Positions 6,674 through 14,950 of a stretch of DNA of 45,235 nt are shown here, piece by piece. Numbering within the stretch: the stretch's first letter is position 1; each line of letters begins with the position of its first letter. Where the stretch lies: positions 1 through 45,235 of the forward strand of contig NZ_JTLI01000072.1 of the NCBI RefSeq assembly GCF_000799075.1. The letters run 5' to 3'. The translations under genes were made by a program, and so were the position numbers. Source of the DNA: Cetobacterium sp. ZOR0034 (GTDB lineage: Bacteria > Fusobacteriota > Fusobacteriia > Fusobacteriales > Fusobacteriaceae). The notes below the pieces were generated by a model, which did no database searches, was not told the DNA's origin, and was given only the letters and a program-made list of their open reading frames with translations.

Positions 6674-7981
6674 GTGAGCACATTAACAGATAAATTAAAT
6701 AGATTTTTTAAGATAGAGGAGAGAGGAAGTTCTGTTAGAACAGAGGTTTTAGGCGGACTTACAACGTTTTTAACAATGGCATATATAGTATTCGTTAATC
6801 CAGCAATACTATCAGCTACTGGAATGGATAAAGGAGCACTAATAACAGTTACATGTTTAGCGACAGCGATTGGTACTGGAATAGCTGCACTGTGGGCAAA
6901 TGCACCATTTGCTTTAGCACCAGGAATGGGATTGAATGCATTCTTTACTTATACACTAGTTTTAGGGCAAGGAGTTTCTTGGGAGGATGCATTAGGTGTT
7001 GTATTTATATCAGGACTATTCTTCTTGCTTATGACACTAGGTGGAATAAGAGAAAAGATAGCAAATGCTATTCCATCAGTTGTTTCAACAGCGGCGACAT
7101 CAGGAATTGGATTATTTATAGCATTCATAGGACTTAAAAATATGGAGGTAATTGTAGCCAATCCAGCAACTTTTGTAGGATTAGGAAAGTTCTCTTTACC
7201 AACTGTTTTAGGAATTTTAGGATTGGCTATAATGGCTGTTTGTGAGATAAAAAGAGTTAGAGGTGGAATTTTAATAAGTATAGCAATAACAACTATAATT
7301 GGTATGTTTTTAGGAATAGTAGATGCACCAACAGCAATAGTTTCAATGCCACCGGCAATAACACCGATCTTTATGAAGGTTAATATTTTAGGAGCTTTAA
7401 AAATATCATTAATAGGATCGATTTTCTCGTTTATGTTTATAGATTTATTTGATTCTTTAGGATTTATGATGGCTTGTTATAAAAATATGGGACTAGTTCA
7501 AGGGGATGAAGGAGCAAAAGGTTTAAAAAGAATGCTTCAAGTAGATGTATCTTCAACTTTAATCGGAGCTGTTTTAGGAACGAGTACAGTAACATCGTTT
7601 GCTGAATCAGCAGCTGGAATAGCAGCTGGAGCTAGAACAGGATTAGCTTCATTAGTTACAAGTGGACTATTTTTATTAGCGTTACTTTTCACTCCTTTAG
7701 TAGGAGTAGTTCCAGGGTACGCATCAGCACCAGCATTAGTACTAGTTGGAGTATTTATGTTTAAATCTATAGGAAATATAGATTTTACAGATATGAAGTT
7801 AGCTGTTCCAGCATTTATAACTATAGTTATGATGCCGTTAACTTACAGTATTAGTATTGGATTAAGCTTTGGATTTGTTGCTTATATAATAACTCACGTA
7901 GCTGCGGGAGAGATAAAGAAAATAAATTTAACACTTTGGGTAATCGGTGCATTATCAGTTTTAAATTTGGTTGTATCTTAA
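6674..7981 (+). CDS. NCS2/AzgA-type guanine-hypoxanthine permease
   Basis: A polytopic membrane purine:H+ symporter of about 435 aa with some 12-14 hydrophobic segments. Family marks include FLTMAYIVFVNP, PGMGLNAFFTYT near residue 85, DLFDSLGFMMA, and the TSFAESAAGIAAGARTG stretch typical of the AzgA/PbuG branch. I chose GTG 6674, which has GGAGG 5 bases upstream. It follows the deaminase directly under the same riboswitch, so the pair imports and deaminates purines. Confidence 0.88.
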   Translation: MSTLTDKLNRFFKIEERGSSVRTEVLGGLTTFLTMAYIVFVNPAILSATGMDKGALITVTCLATAIGTGIAALWANAPFALAPGMGLNAFFTYTLVLGQGVSWEDALGVVFISGLFFLLMTLGGIREKIANAIPSVVSTAATSGIGLFIAFIGLKNMEVIVANPATFVGLGKFSLPTVLGILGLAIMAVCEIKRVRGGILISIAITTIIGMFLGIVDAPTAIVSMPPAITPIFMKVNILGALKISLIGSIFSFMFIDLFDSLGFMMACYKNMGLVQGDEGAKGLKRMLQVDVSSTLIGAVLGTSTVTSFAESAAGIAAGARTGLASLVTSGLFLLALLFTPLVGVVPGYASAPALVLVGVFMFKSIGNIDFTDMKLAVPAFITIVMMPLTYSISIGLSFGFVAYIITHVAAGEIKKINLTLWVIGALSVLNLVVS

Positions 7982-7993
7982 TCAATAACTTTG

Positions 7994-8026
7994 AAAGAGA
8001 GAATTTATTTCTCTCTTTTTTTTTAA
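7994..8026 (+). terminator. Terminator after the purine permease
   Basis: Stem AAAGAGAGAA/TTTCTCTCTTT with a short loop, followed by a run of eight or more T. It closes the riboswitch operon. Confidence 0.85.
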
Positions 8027-8103
8027 GAAATTTTTCAAAGGAATTGAGAAAATTCCGAGGAAAATGTATAATGTAAATTGACAAAACTAATTTGGAGGAA
8101 GAT

Positions 8104-8664
8104 ATGGACACGTTATCACTAGTATTAATATCTATAGGATTGGCTATGGACGCATTTGCAGTTTCATTGACAGAGGGATTGGCAATGAAGAGATTAAAAA
8201 AAAGGAACATATTTAGAATTGCACTTGTTTTTGGAGGATTTCAGGCTTTGATGCCGTATATTGGATGGAGAATAGGTGGAGTTTTTGCAGAAAAAATATC
8301 GCAGTATGATTATATTGTAACAACAATACTATTATTATTTGTTGGTGGGAAAATGATTTATGATGGATGGCAGGAGCAAGAGTGCGAAGAGAAAGGTAAA
8401 TGCGATATGGTGTCGAATTTACTTTTATTAGGGTTTGCTACAAGTATTGATGCTTTGGCTATTGGATTTTCATTCTCATTGGTTCCAAATTTAGATATAT
8501 ATTATTCGATAGAAATAATTGGAATAATAACTTTCTTTATAGCTTCAATTGGAGTTTTCTTAGGACATAAGATGGGGCATCTAATAAGTTATAAAACAGA
8601 ATATCTAGGTGGAGGAATTTTAGTTTTAATGGGGTTGAAAGCTTTCGTAAGTCACTTTATCTAA
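8104..8664 (+). CDS. mntP: Manganese efflux pump MntP
   Basis: A six-helix membrane protein of 186 aa, the usual MntP length (about 188). The two internal repeats each carry the conserved acidic motif: GLAMDAFAVSLTEG near residues 14-27 and ATSIDALAIGFSFSL near 113-127. A loop with EQECEEKGKCD lies between them. It exports Mn(II). The ATG at 8104 has GGAGG 5 bases upstream. No yybP-ykoY riboswitch is seen in the short upstream gap. The metallophosphoesterase gene follows after 13 bases; Mn-dependent enzymes are often of that type, but a functional link is only suggestive. Confidence 0.9.
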   Translation: MDTLSLVLISIGLAMDAFAVSLTEGLAMKRLKKRNIFRIALVFGGFQALMPYIGWRIGGVFAEKISQYDYIVTTILLLFVGGKMIYDGWQEQECEEKGKCDMVSNLLLLGFATSIDALAIGFSFSLVPNLDIYYSIEIIGIITFFIASIGVFLGHKMGHLISYKTEYLGGGILVLMGLKAFVSHFI

Positions 8665-8677
8665 AGAGGAGAGATCT

Positions 8678-9649
8678 ATGGAACGATTGTTTTTAGTAAA
8701 TTTTATGTTTTTATTAGCAATTTTACCAATTATATATTTAAGACGTAGTTATTTTAGAAGAAATATTTTTTTAGGAAGATTTTTGGGTAACTATATTTTT
8801 ATAACTCACTATATATTTTTTCTATTGATTATACTAGGAGTTGTAAATCATTTTTACAACTTAACTAAATTTGATATGTTAACTGTAGCTTTTATAGTTT
8901 TACCGATATTTTTTGTTTTTTCTTATTACAACTTTTCAGTTGCTAGAGTAATAAAAATGGAGATTCATTTAAAAAATCATAATATAGGTAAAAAGTTGAG
9001 AATAGCTTTTATATCTGATGTTCATCTATCTGCATTAACTAATAAAAAAAATATAGAGCGTTCGTTAGAGCGAATGTTTGAAGAGGAACCAGATATTCTT
9101 TTGATAGGTGGAGATTTAATAGATTATAGTTGTAGAGATATAAAATCGAATTTTTCAAATAGTTTTAGAAGGGTAACGCCTAAATATGGTATTTATGCTA
9201 TTGTTGGAAATCATGAATATCAAGGCGGAGTTGAATCTAATATAAAATATATTGAAAACTTGGGGATAAAAATTTTAAGAGATGAAGTTTTAACAGTTGA
9301 TGGAGTAAATATAATTGGAAGAGATGATGTTACAAATAAAAGAAGAAAAAAAATTGCGTATTTAACAAAAAAAATAAATACTGATTTACCAACAATCCTT
9401 CTAGATCACAATCCGAATTCAATAGAGGAAGCAATTTTAAATAAAATTGATTTAGAGCTTTGTGGACACACACATAGAGGACAGTTTTTTCCATATAATT
9501 TAATTGTAAAAAAAATGTATAAGAATTATCATGGATATAAAAAATTTGAGGAAACTCATACACTTGTGAGTGCTGGATTTAGCTCATGGCTTATACCGTA
9601 TAGAGTTAACAGTACGAGTGAGATAAATATTATAGATTTATATTATTAA
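8678..9649 (+). CDS. Membrane-anchored metallophosphoesterase (YkuE-like)
   Basis: Three N-terminal hydrophobic segments (about residues 4-20, 38-58 and 69-86) precede a calcineurin-like phosphoesterase domain. The dimetal motifs are all present: SDVHLS (113-118), GGDLID (144-149), GNHE (177-180), a His in LLDHNP (about 244) and GHTHRG (263-268). The closest known group is YkuE-type phosphoesterases, with proposed roles in envelope-lipid or UDP-sugar turnover; the actual substrate is unknown. The start follows an AGAGGAG site. It is co-oriented with mntP. Confidence 0.85.
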   Translation: MERLFLVNFMFLLAILPIIYLRRSYFRRNIFLGRFLGNYIFITHYIFFLLIILGVVNHFYNLTKFDMLTVAFIVLPIFFVFSYYNFSVARVIKMEIHLKNHNIGKKLRIAFISDVHLSALTNKKNIERSLERMFEEEPDILLIGGDLIDYSCRDIKSNFSNSFRRVTPKYGIYAIVGNHEYQGGVESNIKYIENLGIKILRDEVLTVDGVNIIGRDDVTNKRRKKIAYLTKKINTDLPTILLDHNPNSIEEAILNKIDLELCGHTHRGQFFPYNLIVKKMYKNYHGYKKFEETHTLVSAGFSSWLIPYRVNSTSEINIIDLYY

Positions 9650-9652
9650 ATT

Positions 9653-9690
9653 AAAAGCCTAGCAAAAATACTTTTTGCTAGGCTTTTGTT
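9653..9690. terminator. Bidirectional terminator
   Basis: A 16-bp stem (9653-9668 with 9672-9687, loop TAC) with A and T runs on either side. It separates the convergent metallophosphoesterase and permease genes. Confidence 0.9.
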
Positions 9691-10788
9691 TTAGATGAAA
9701 AATATAAATAGACTTCCTAAAAGAATTAGAATTGCAAAATTTAAAATTGAAAAAATCTTAAAATATTCTTTTTTATCTTCAGGATATTCATCAAGATATA
9801 GTTTATACGATATTAAACTAGCTAACGATGCGATTAAAGTTCCAAGACCACCAATATTAACTCCTATAAGAAGAGGTTTCCATTCTGCTGTGAAACCAGA
9901 AATAAGAATTGCAGCAGGAACATTACTGATAATTTGACTCATAAAGATTCCAGTTAAATATATTCCTAAATCAGTTGCCAGTAAATTTGTCATTATCTCT
10001 TTTATAAAAGTTATATTAGAAAGATTACCAACAAATATAAAGAAGCTGACAAAAGTAGCCAAAAGAATCCAATCTAATTCTTTTAAAATATTTTCTTTTC
10101 TTAAAATAAGATAAGTTAGATTTAAAAGAGTTATATAGGTTATTGGAAATTTAAAAAATATATTCATCAAAACTAAAATAAAAATAGTTGATGAAAATAA
10201 AACATTTAAATTTTTATTCAAAATAGGTATGTCTAACTCAAAATATAGCTGATCCTTTGGTGTAAAAAAATTAATAACTAAAAGAATAATTAAACCTAAA
10301 GATGATATTCCAATTGTAATTTTAAAAAACTCTATAGCTGAAGGTGCAAATTTAGAAAATATAAAAATATTTTGAGGGCTTCCCATAGGGGTTAAAGCAC
10401 TTCCTAAATTAGCAGCAATAGTTTCTAAAATAACAATTTTTAAAGTTGAAAAATTTGATTTTTTTCCAATTATTATAGTTAGAGGTACAAAAGTTATAAG
10501 TGCCACATCATTAGTTAAAAACATACTAAAGAAAAAAACTAAAAATATTAGAGCAGCACATATAACTCTTTGATTATTATACTTTTTTAAAAAACTGATA
10601 GCTATAAAATCCAAAATACTCTCTTTTTTGTAGAGTTCAACAACAACCATCAGATTAAAAAGTATCATCAATACATGAGTATCAATATATGAAAATTTTG
10701 GTAATGAAATAAAACTGCTCAAGGCAGCAAAAAGGGTCGCTATAAGAAATAGCGACTCAGATTTTAATCTATTAAATAACTCTTTCAA
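9691..10788 (-). CDS. ArsB/NhaD/SLC13-superfamily permease
   Basis: A membrane protein of 365 aa with about ten hydrophobic helices. Two motifs place it in the ion-transporter superfamily of ArsB, NhaD and citrate/SLC13 carriers: FLTNDVALITFVPL (about 94-107) and the hairpin ANLGSALTPMGSPQN (about 125-139). It is shorter than typical SLC13 members. It is the last gene after hutU and hutG, so a role in importing or exporting an organic anion of histidine breakdown (urocanate, formamide-side products or glutamate) is plausible but unproven. It starts with TTG, with AGAGGA 6 bases upstream. Confidence 0.75.
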   Translation of the reverse strand: MKELFNRLKSESLFLIATLFAALSSFISLPKFSYIDTHVLMILFNLMVVVELYKKESILDFIAISFLKKYNNQRVICAALIFLVFFFSMFLTNDVALITFVPLTIIIGKKSNFSTLKIVILETIAANLGSALTPMGSPQNIFIFSKFAPSAIEFFKITIGISSLGLIILLVINFFTPKDQLYFELDIPILNKNLNVLFSSTIFILVLMNIFFKFPITYITLLNLTYLILRKENILKELDWILLATFVSFFIFVGNLSNITFIKEIMTNLLATDLGIYLTGIFMSQIISNVPAAILISGFTAEWKPLLIGVNIGGLGTLIASLASLISYKLYLDEYPEDKKEYFKIFSILNFAILILLGSLFIFFI

Positions 10789-10808
10789 AATTTATCCTCT
10801 CCAGTATA

Positions 10809-11753
10809 CTATTCAAAATGACAGAGAATAAGTTCATATATTATGTTTGCCATCAATCGAGATGTTCTATCATCATAGTCGAATGTAGGATTGATTTCAG
10901 CAACATCAATTGTTAAATTTTTAGAATATCTAGCAATTGTTTTAAGTAGTGGTAAGGCATTTCTAGGATTTACACCAAAAGTTTGAGGTGCACTAACTCC
11001 TGGTGCAGATGTAATATGAAATACATCAGTACATAAAGTTAGATGAATATAGTCATTCCTATTTAAAATAGAGTAAAGTTCATCGTTAGGAATTGTTCTT
11101 ATCTCTTCTGCAAAATAGTATTTTACACCAAGATGATCAGCTCTATCAAAAAGCCTTTTTGTGTTAGAGAATTTTTGAATTCCAAAAACATTGTAATCAA
11201 AATTAAGGTTCTTTTCTTTACATATATCAGCTATTTGTAAAAACATAGTTCCTGAATTTCTTCCGTTAGAGTACTCTCTCATATCAAAGTGGGCATCAAA
11301 GTTTATGATTCCAATTTTAGGGGTTGTATTTTTTTCTAAAGCGTATTGTAAAATACCACTATAGTTAGCAAAGGCTATATCATGTCCACCGCCTAAAAGA
11401 ACAACTAAGAAATTTCTCTTCTTAAGTTCTGCAACAATATTAGCTAATTCAGTATGTGCAGATTCAAGATCATGCCCAACAACTTCAATTGGAAACTTTA
11501 AATCATAAAATTTTAGATTCTCTTTAAATATAGGAAAGCCTGACAAAGCTTTTTTAACTTGAATCCATCCATCTTTAGCTCCCAATCTTCCAGAGTTTCT
11601 TCTCACACCTTCATCCGAGTTAAAACTAACAAAACATACTTTTTTTTCATCGAAGTCCACATTAACTAACTCTTCAAGAGTCATAATTTTAACAACTTGA
11701 TGAATTCTAAGAACATCTAACTCTTCACCGTCTACTCTTCCATTCCAGTACAT
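10809..11753 (-). CDS. hutG: Formimidoylglutamase
   Basis: An arginase/ureohydrolase-fold enzyme of 314 aa that splits N-formimidoyl-glutamate to glutamate and formamide, the last step of one histidine-degradation route. Mn ligands are visible in GGGHD (about 121-125), NFDAHFD (about 150-156) and LCTDVFH (about 238-244). The CxD form followed by APGVSAPQTFG is typical of HutG and distinguishes it from arginase, which has DxD. It lies 12 bases downstream of hutU with an AGGAG site. No hutI (imidazolonepropionase) is in the window. Confidence 0.9.
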   Translation of the reverse strand: MYWNGRVDGEELDVLRIHQVVKIMTLEELVNVDFDEKKVCFVSFNSDEGVRRNSGRLGAKDGWIQVKKALSGFPIFKENLKFYDLKFPIEVVGHDLESAHTELANIVAELKKRNFLVVLLGGGHDIAFANYSGILQYALEKNTTPKIGIINFDAHFDMREYSNGRNSGTMFLQIADICKEKNLNFDYNVFGIQKFSNTKRLFDRADHLGVKYYFAEEIRTIPNDELYSILNRNDYIHLTLCTDVFHITSAPGVSAPQTFGVNPRNALPLLKTIARYSKNLTIDVAEINPTFDYDDRTSRLMANIIYELILCHFE

Positions 11754-11765
11754 AACTCACTCCTG

Positions 11766-13784
11766 TTATTTATCTAATAGTTTATTAATTAAGTCTTCAC
11801 TAGCAATATATGGTAGTGTGATGTGATCAGTTCCAAGATTATTGTTATTAAACTCGATAACTGTTTCAATAGAGTGTGGGTTTCTTGCCCAAGCTCTTCT
11901 TGCAACCCCTCCCATAACATCCCAAGGCATAGCTGTAGATAAGATCTCATCTACTCTCTTGCTTCCATCTAGGACCATTCCAAATCCACCATTGATAGAT
12001 TTCCCTATCCCTACTCCTCCACCATTGTGAAGAGCAATCATAGTCATTCCTCTAGCTGCATTTCCGGCAAAACATTGAGTTGCCATATCAGCCATGATAT
12101 TACTTCCATCTTTAATGTTTGAAGTTTCTCTGAATGGAGAATCAGTTCCAGATACATCATGATGATCACGTCCTAACATAACAGGACCAATCTCTCCTTT
12201 TCTAACCATGTCATTGAATTTTAAAGCTATAGCAGTTCTACTCATAGCATCTTGATAGAATATTCTAGCTTGAGTTCCAACAACAAGGCCATTTTCGTCG
12301 GCATCTTTAATCCAAACATAGTTATCTCTGTCTTGGTATCTTCTATTTGGATCAACTAACTCTAGAGCGGCAGCATCAGTTTTAAGTAAATCCTCTTTTT
12401 TTCCAGATAAACAAACCCATCTAAAAGGACCATATCCATAATCGAATAATTCAGGACCTAAAATATCTTCAACGTATGATGGGAATATAAATCCACCTTT
12501 ATCGTCTCTTCCATTTTTTGAAATCTCTTTAATTCCTATATCATATATAGATTTTAGGAAGCTATTACCATAATCAAAGAAATACACACCTTTACTAGTT
12601 AAACTTTTAATAACATTATAGTGTCTTTCTAAAGTTTCATCAACTAATTTTCTAAATGTTTTTCTGTCTTCAGCTAGAAGTCTAGTTCTCTCTTCAAATG
12701 TTATTCCAACAGGACAATATCCTCCATCGTAAACAGCATGACAAGAAGTTTGATCAGATAGAAGATCTATATGAATGTTGTTTTTGTCAGCGTATTCTAA
12801 TAAATCTACAATATTACCCTGATAAGCTATGGCATATGGAGTTTTAGAATTCATTTTCTCTTTTGCTAAAGTGAAAACTTCAGCTGGAGTAGAAAGGAAT
12901 TTGTTTATCCATCCTTGTTCTAATCTAGTTTGAATTCTAGATAGATCTACTTCTGCAATAATAGAAACCCCTTTAGCAATTACAGTAGCTTTTCCTTGAG
13001 CTCCACTCATTCCACCAAGACCTGACGTAACAAAAAGTTTTCCTCTTAAGTCACCATCAGCAGGAACTCCACAGAAAAGTCTACCAGCGTTTAAGATTGT
13101 TGAATAAGTTCCATGAACAATTCCTTGTGGACCGATATACATCCATCCACCTGCTGTCATCTGTCCATAATTAGCAACTCCAAGGGCAGCTCCTCTAGCC
13201 CAGTTATCATAGTCATCAAAAGCTCCAATCATAAGACCATTAGTTATTATAACTCTAGGAGATGAAGGATGAGATTTAAAAAGTCCAGTCGGGTGACCTG
13301 AAGCTACAACAAGAGTTTGATCCATTGTTATATTTTCAAGATACTTTTTAATTAATCTATATTGCATCCAGTTTTGACAAACTTGTCCTGTTTCACCATA
13401 AGTAACAAGTTCATAAGGATAAAGAGCGATGTCAAAATCAAGGTTATTATCAATCATAACTTGGATAGCTTTAGCATCGGTACAGTTTCCTTTGTATTCA
13501 AATATAGGTTTACCATAGATATTTCCAGTTGGTCTAAATCTATACCCATATATTCTCCCATAAGTCTTAAGTTCATCTAAAAACTCAGGAGCAAGCATTT
13601 CATGAAACTCCTCAGGAATATATCTAAGAGCATTTTTAAGAGCAAGTGCAATTTCATCTTTTTCTAAGTGAACAACTCTTTTAGGAGCTCTTCTTATTTT
13701 AGGATCAAATTTTTGAATCTCTAAAGGAATATCAGCAGCAGTTAATTTAATAGTCATCGCATTGAAAATTTCTTGATTTAACAT
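11766..13784 (-). CDS. hutU: Urocanate hydratase, long form
   Basis: An NAD+-dependent urocanase that converts urocanate to imidazolone propionate in histidine catabolism. At 672 aa it is about 115 residues longer than the Pseudomonas/Bacillus type. Recognisable blocks are VVASGHPTGLF, GWMYIGPQGIVHGTY, TSGLGGMSGAQGKA (NAD-binding Gly-rich), DQTSCHAVYDGGYCPVG, GYGPFRWVCLSG and HNGGGVGIGKSINGGFG near the C terminus. It is first in the hutU-hutG-permease operon, with GGAGGAG upstream of the ATG. Histidine ammonia-lyase and imidazolonepropionase are not in the window. Confidence 0.92.
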   Translation of the reverse strand: MLNQEIFNAMTIKLTAADIPLEIQKFDPKIRRAPKRVVHLEKDEIALALKNALRYIPEEFHEMLAPEFLDELKTYGRIYGYRFRPTGNIYGKPIFEYKGNCTDAKAIQVMIDNNLDFDIALYPYELVTYGETGQVCQNWMQYRLIKKYLENITMDQTLVVASGHPTGLFKSHPSSPRVIITNGLMIGAFDDYDNWARGAALGVANYGQMTAGGWMYIGPQGIVHGTYSTILNAGRLFCGVPADGDLRGKLFVTSGLGGMSGAQGKATVIAKGVSIIAEVDLSRIQTRLEQGWINKFLSTPAEVFTLAKEKMNSKTPYAIAYQGNIVDLLEYADKNNIHIDLLSDQTSCHAVYDGGYCPVGITFEERTRLLAEDRKTFRKLVDETLERHYNVIKSLTSKGVYFFDYGNSFLKSIYDIGIKEISKNGRDDKGGFIFPSYVEDILGPELFDYGYGPFRWVCLSGKKEDLLKTDAAALELVDPNRRYQDRDNYVWIKDADENGLVVGTQARIFYQDAMSRTAIALKFNDMVRKGEIGPVMLGRDHHDVSGTDSPFRETSNIKDGSNIMADMATQCFAGNAARGMTMIALHNGGGVGIGKSINGGFGMVLDGSKRVDEILSTAMPWDVMGGVARRAWARNPHSIETVIEFNNNNLGTDHITLPYIASEDLINKLLDK

Positions 13785-13919
13785 AATCTCCTCCAGTAAA
13801 TAAAATATATTTAAGAACAGTAATTTATTACCTCATAAAGTCATAAAAATAAAATATATTCTATATAGAATTAGAATTAAAAAAATATACTGTATAAATA
13901 AAAATAAAAATAAAAAAAG

Positions 13920-13935
13920 TGAAAAAATTTTTTCA
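13920..13935. promoter_or_regulatory. 16-bp palindrome upstream of the arg leader promoter
   Basis: TGAAAAAATTTTTTCA is a perfect palindrome ending 8 bases before the arg leader -35 box, in the divergent region shared with hutU. It resembles an ArgR-type TGAA..TTCA box but is 2 bases longer than the E. coli consensus. It could also be an A-tract UP element. The rest of 13785-13919 is A/T-rich with no recognised feature. Confidence 0.35.
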
Positions 13936-13943
13936 AAAAAAGA

Positions 13944-13973
13944 TTGACATTTTCACATCAAATCTGATATTAT
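13944..13973 (+). promoter_or_regulatory. Promoter of the arginine leader
   Basis: TTGACA (13944-13949), an 18-base spacer and TATTAT (13968-13973). The leader-peptide ribosome site begins about 20 bases downstream. Confidence 0.75.
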
Positions 13974-14006
13974 CATTTCAAATAAAAAATTAAAGGAGGA
14001 AAGCAG

Positions 14007-14108
14007 ATGACTATGAGAAGGATTTTAAGGACACAAACTAGAATTAACAAAAAGAATATATTTTTGTGTGCCCTAAAAAACAATCTCATTAATGTTGTTA
14101 TGCTATAG
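14007..14108 (+). CDS. Arg-rich leader peptide (33 aa), putative attenuator
   Basis: A small frame with a very strong ribosome site (AAAGGAGGA, 7 bases from ATG). The peptide begins MTMRRILRTQTRINKKN and holds four Arg codons among residues 4-12 (AGA, AGG, AGG, AGA). It ends in TAG 37 bases before an intrinsic terminator. The downstream genes are an amino-acid binding protein and argG, so arginine-dependent ribosome stalling is the natural reading. Within the leader, AGGACACAAA (14028-14037) can pair with TTTGTGTGCCCT (14063-14074), and the first arm covers the third Arg codon. A clean antiterminator was not found by eye. Confidence 0.65.
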   Translation: MTMRRILRTQTRINKKNIFLCALKNNLINVVML

Positions 14109-14145
14109 ATTTTTTATTATTCTATAAAGTTACAATTGTATTTTG

Positions 14146-14176
14146 AGTCAGTGTTTTGATAGCACTGACTTTTTTT
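14146..14176 (+). terminator. Attenuator terminator before the arginine genes
   Basis: A perfect 8-bp stem (AGTCAGTG paired with CACTGACT, 9-base loop) followed by seven T. It lies after the leader peptide and before the binding-protein gene. TGCTAT at the end of the leader frame (14101-14106) can pair with ATAGCA (14159-14164) in the loop and 3' arm, a weak possible competitor. Confidence 0.85.
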
Positions 14177-14225
14177 ATACTCAAAAATAAAATATATAAA
14201 AAATAAAAATTAGGAGGTAAGTATT

Positions 14226-14939
14226 ATGAAAAAGATGTTATCAGTAGTTTTATTTTGTATTATGGGAGTTTTAGGTTTTGGAAATGATGTTTTATATGTG
14301 GGAACAAATGCGGAGTTTGCACCATTTGAATATATGGAAAATGGTGAGATAGTTGGATTTGATATTGATTTAATAAATAAGGTCGGAGAAAAAATAGGAA
14401 AGGAGATAAAAATAAAAAACATAACATTTGATGGACTGCTTCCAGCACTTCAGACAAATAAATTGGATTTAGTCATTGCTGGAATGACTATGACAGCTGA
14501 AAGAGAAAAGTTTGTAGATTTTTCAGATGATTATTTTGTAGCTAATCAAGTGATAATAGTACCTGAAAAGGATTCAACTATTGCAAATCTAGATGCATTA
14601 AAAGGGAAAAAAGTGGGAGTAGTATTAGGATATACGGGAGATTTGATGGTTTCAAAAATTGAGGGTATAGATAAAATCCAATACAATTCAGCACCGGGTG
14701 CAATCATGGCTTTAAGTTCTGGAAAGATAGACGCTATGATTCTTGATTCAGCACCAGCAGGAAGCTATATATCACAAAATAAAGGGTTGAAAGTTGTAAA
14801 AATTGATGCAGAAGAGGAGAAGTATGCTATAGCTGTTGCTAAAGGGAAAAAAGAGCTTGTAGAATCGATAAATAAAGCTTTAAAAGAGATAAAAGAAGAG
14901 GGAACTTACGACAAACTTATTATAAAATATTTTAACTAG
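14226..14939 (+). CDS. Amino-acid ABC transporter substrate-binding protein
   Basis: A periplasmic binding protein of the polar/basic amino-acid class (SBP_bac_3), 237 aa. A signal peptide covers about residues 1-19 without a convincing lipobox. The ligand fold shows [25 protein letters not shown] (split across residues 25-49), [17 protein letters not shown] and the hinge motif [12 protein letters not shown]. The Arg-rich leader and argG downstream suggest arginine or another basic amino acid. No permease or ATPase gene is adjacent, so it must share components encoded elsewhere. It sits 11 bases upstream of argG in the same operon. Confidence 0.85.
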   Translation: MKKMLSVVLFCIMGVLGFGNDVLYVGTNAEFAPFEYMENGEIVGFDIDLINKVGEKIGKEIKIKNITFDGLLPALQTNKLDLVIAGMTMTAEREKFVDFSDDYFVANQVIIVPEKDSTIANLDALKGKKVGVVLGYTGDLMVSKIEGIDKIQYNSAPGAIMALSSGKIDAMILDSAPAGSYISQNKGLKVVKIDAEEEKYAIAVAKGKKELVESINKALKEIKEEGTYDKLIIKYFN

Positions 14940-14950
14940 GGAGGATATTA

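Noticed and set aside
11842-12030. 62-codon plus-strand frame inside hutU
   Set aside because: Antisense to a well conserved part of urocanate hydratase, with no ribosome site; codon shadow.
14260-14457. Minus-strand frames overlapping the binding-protein gene
   Set aside because: Both are antisense to a clear SBP_bac_3 protein and lack ribosome sites.
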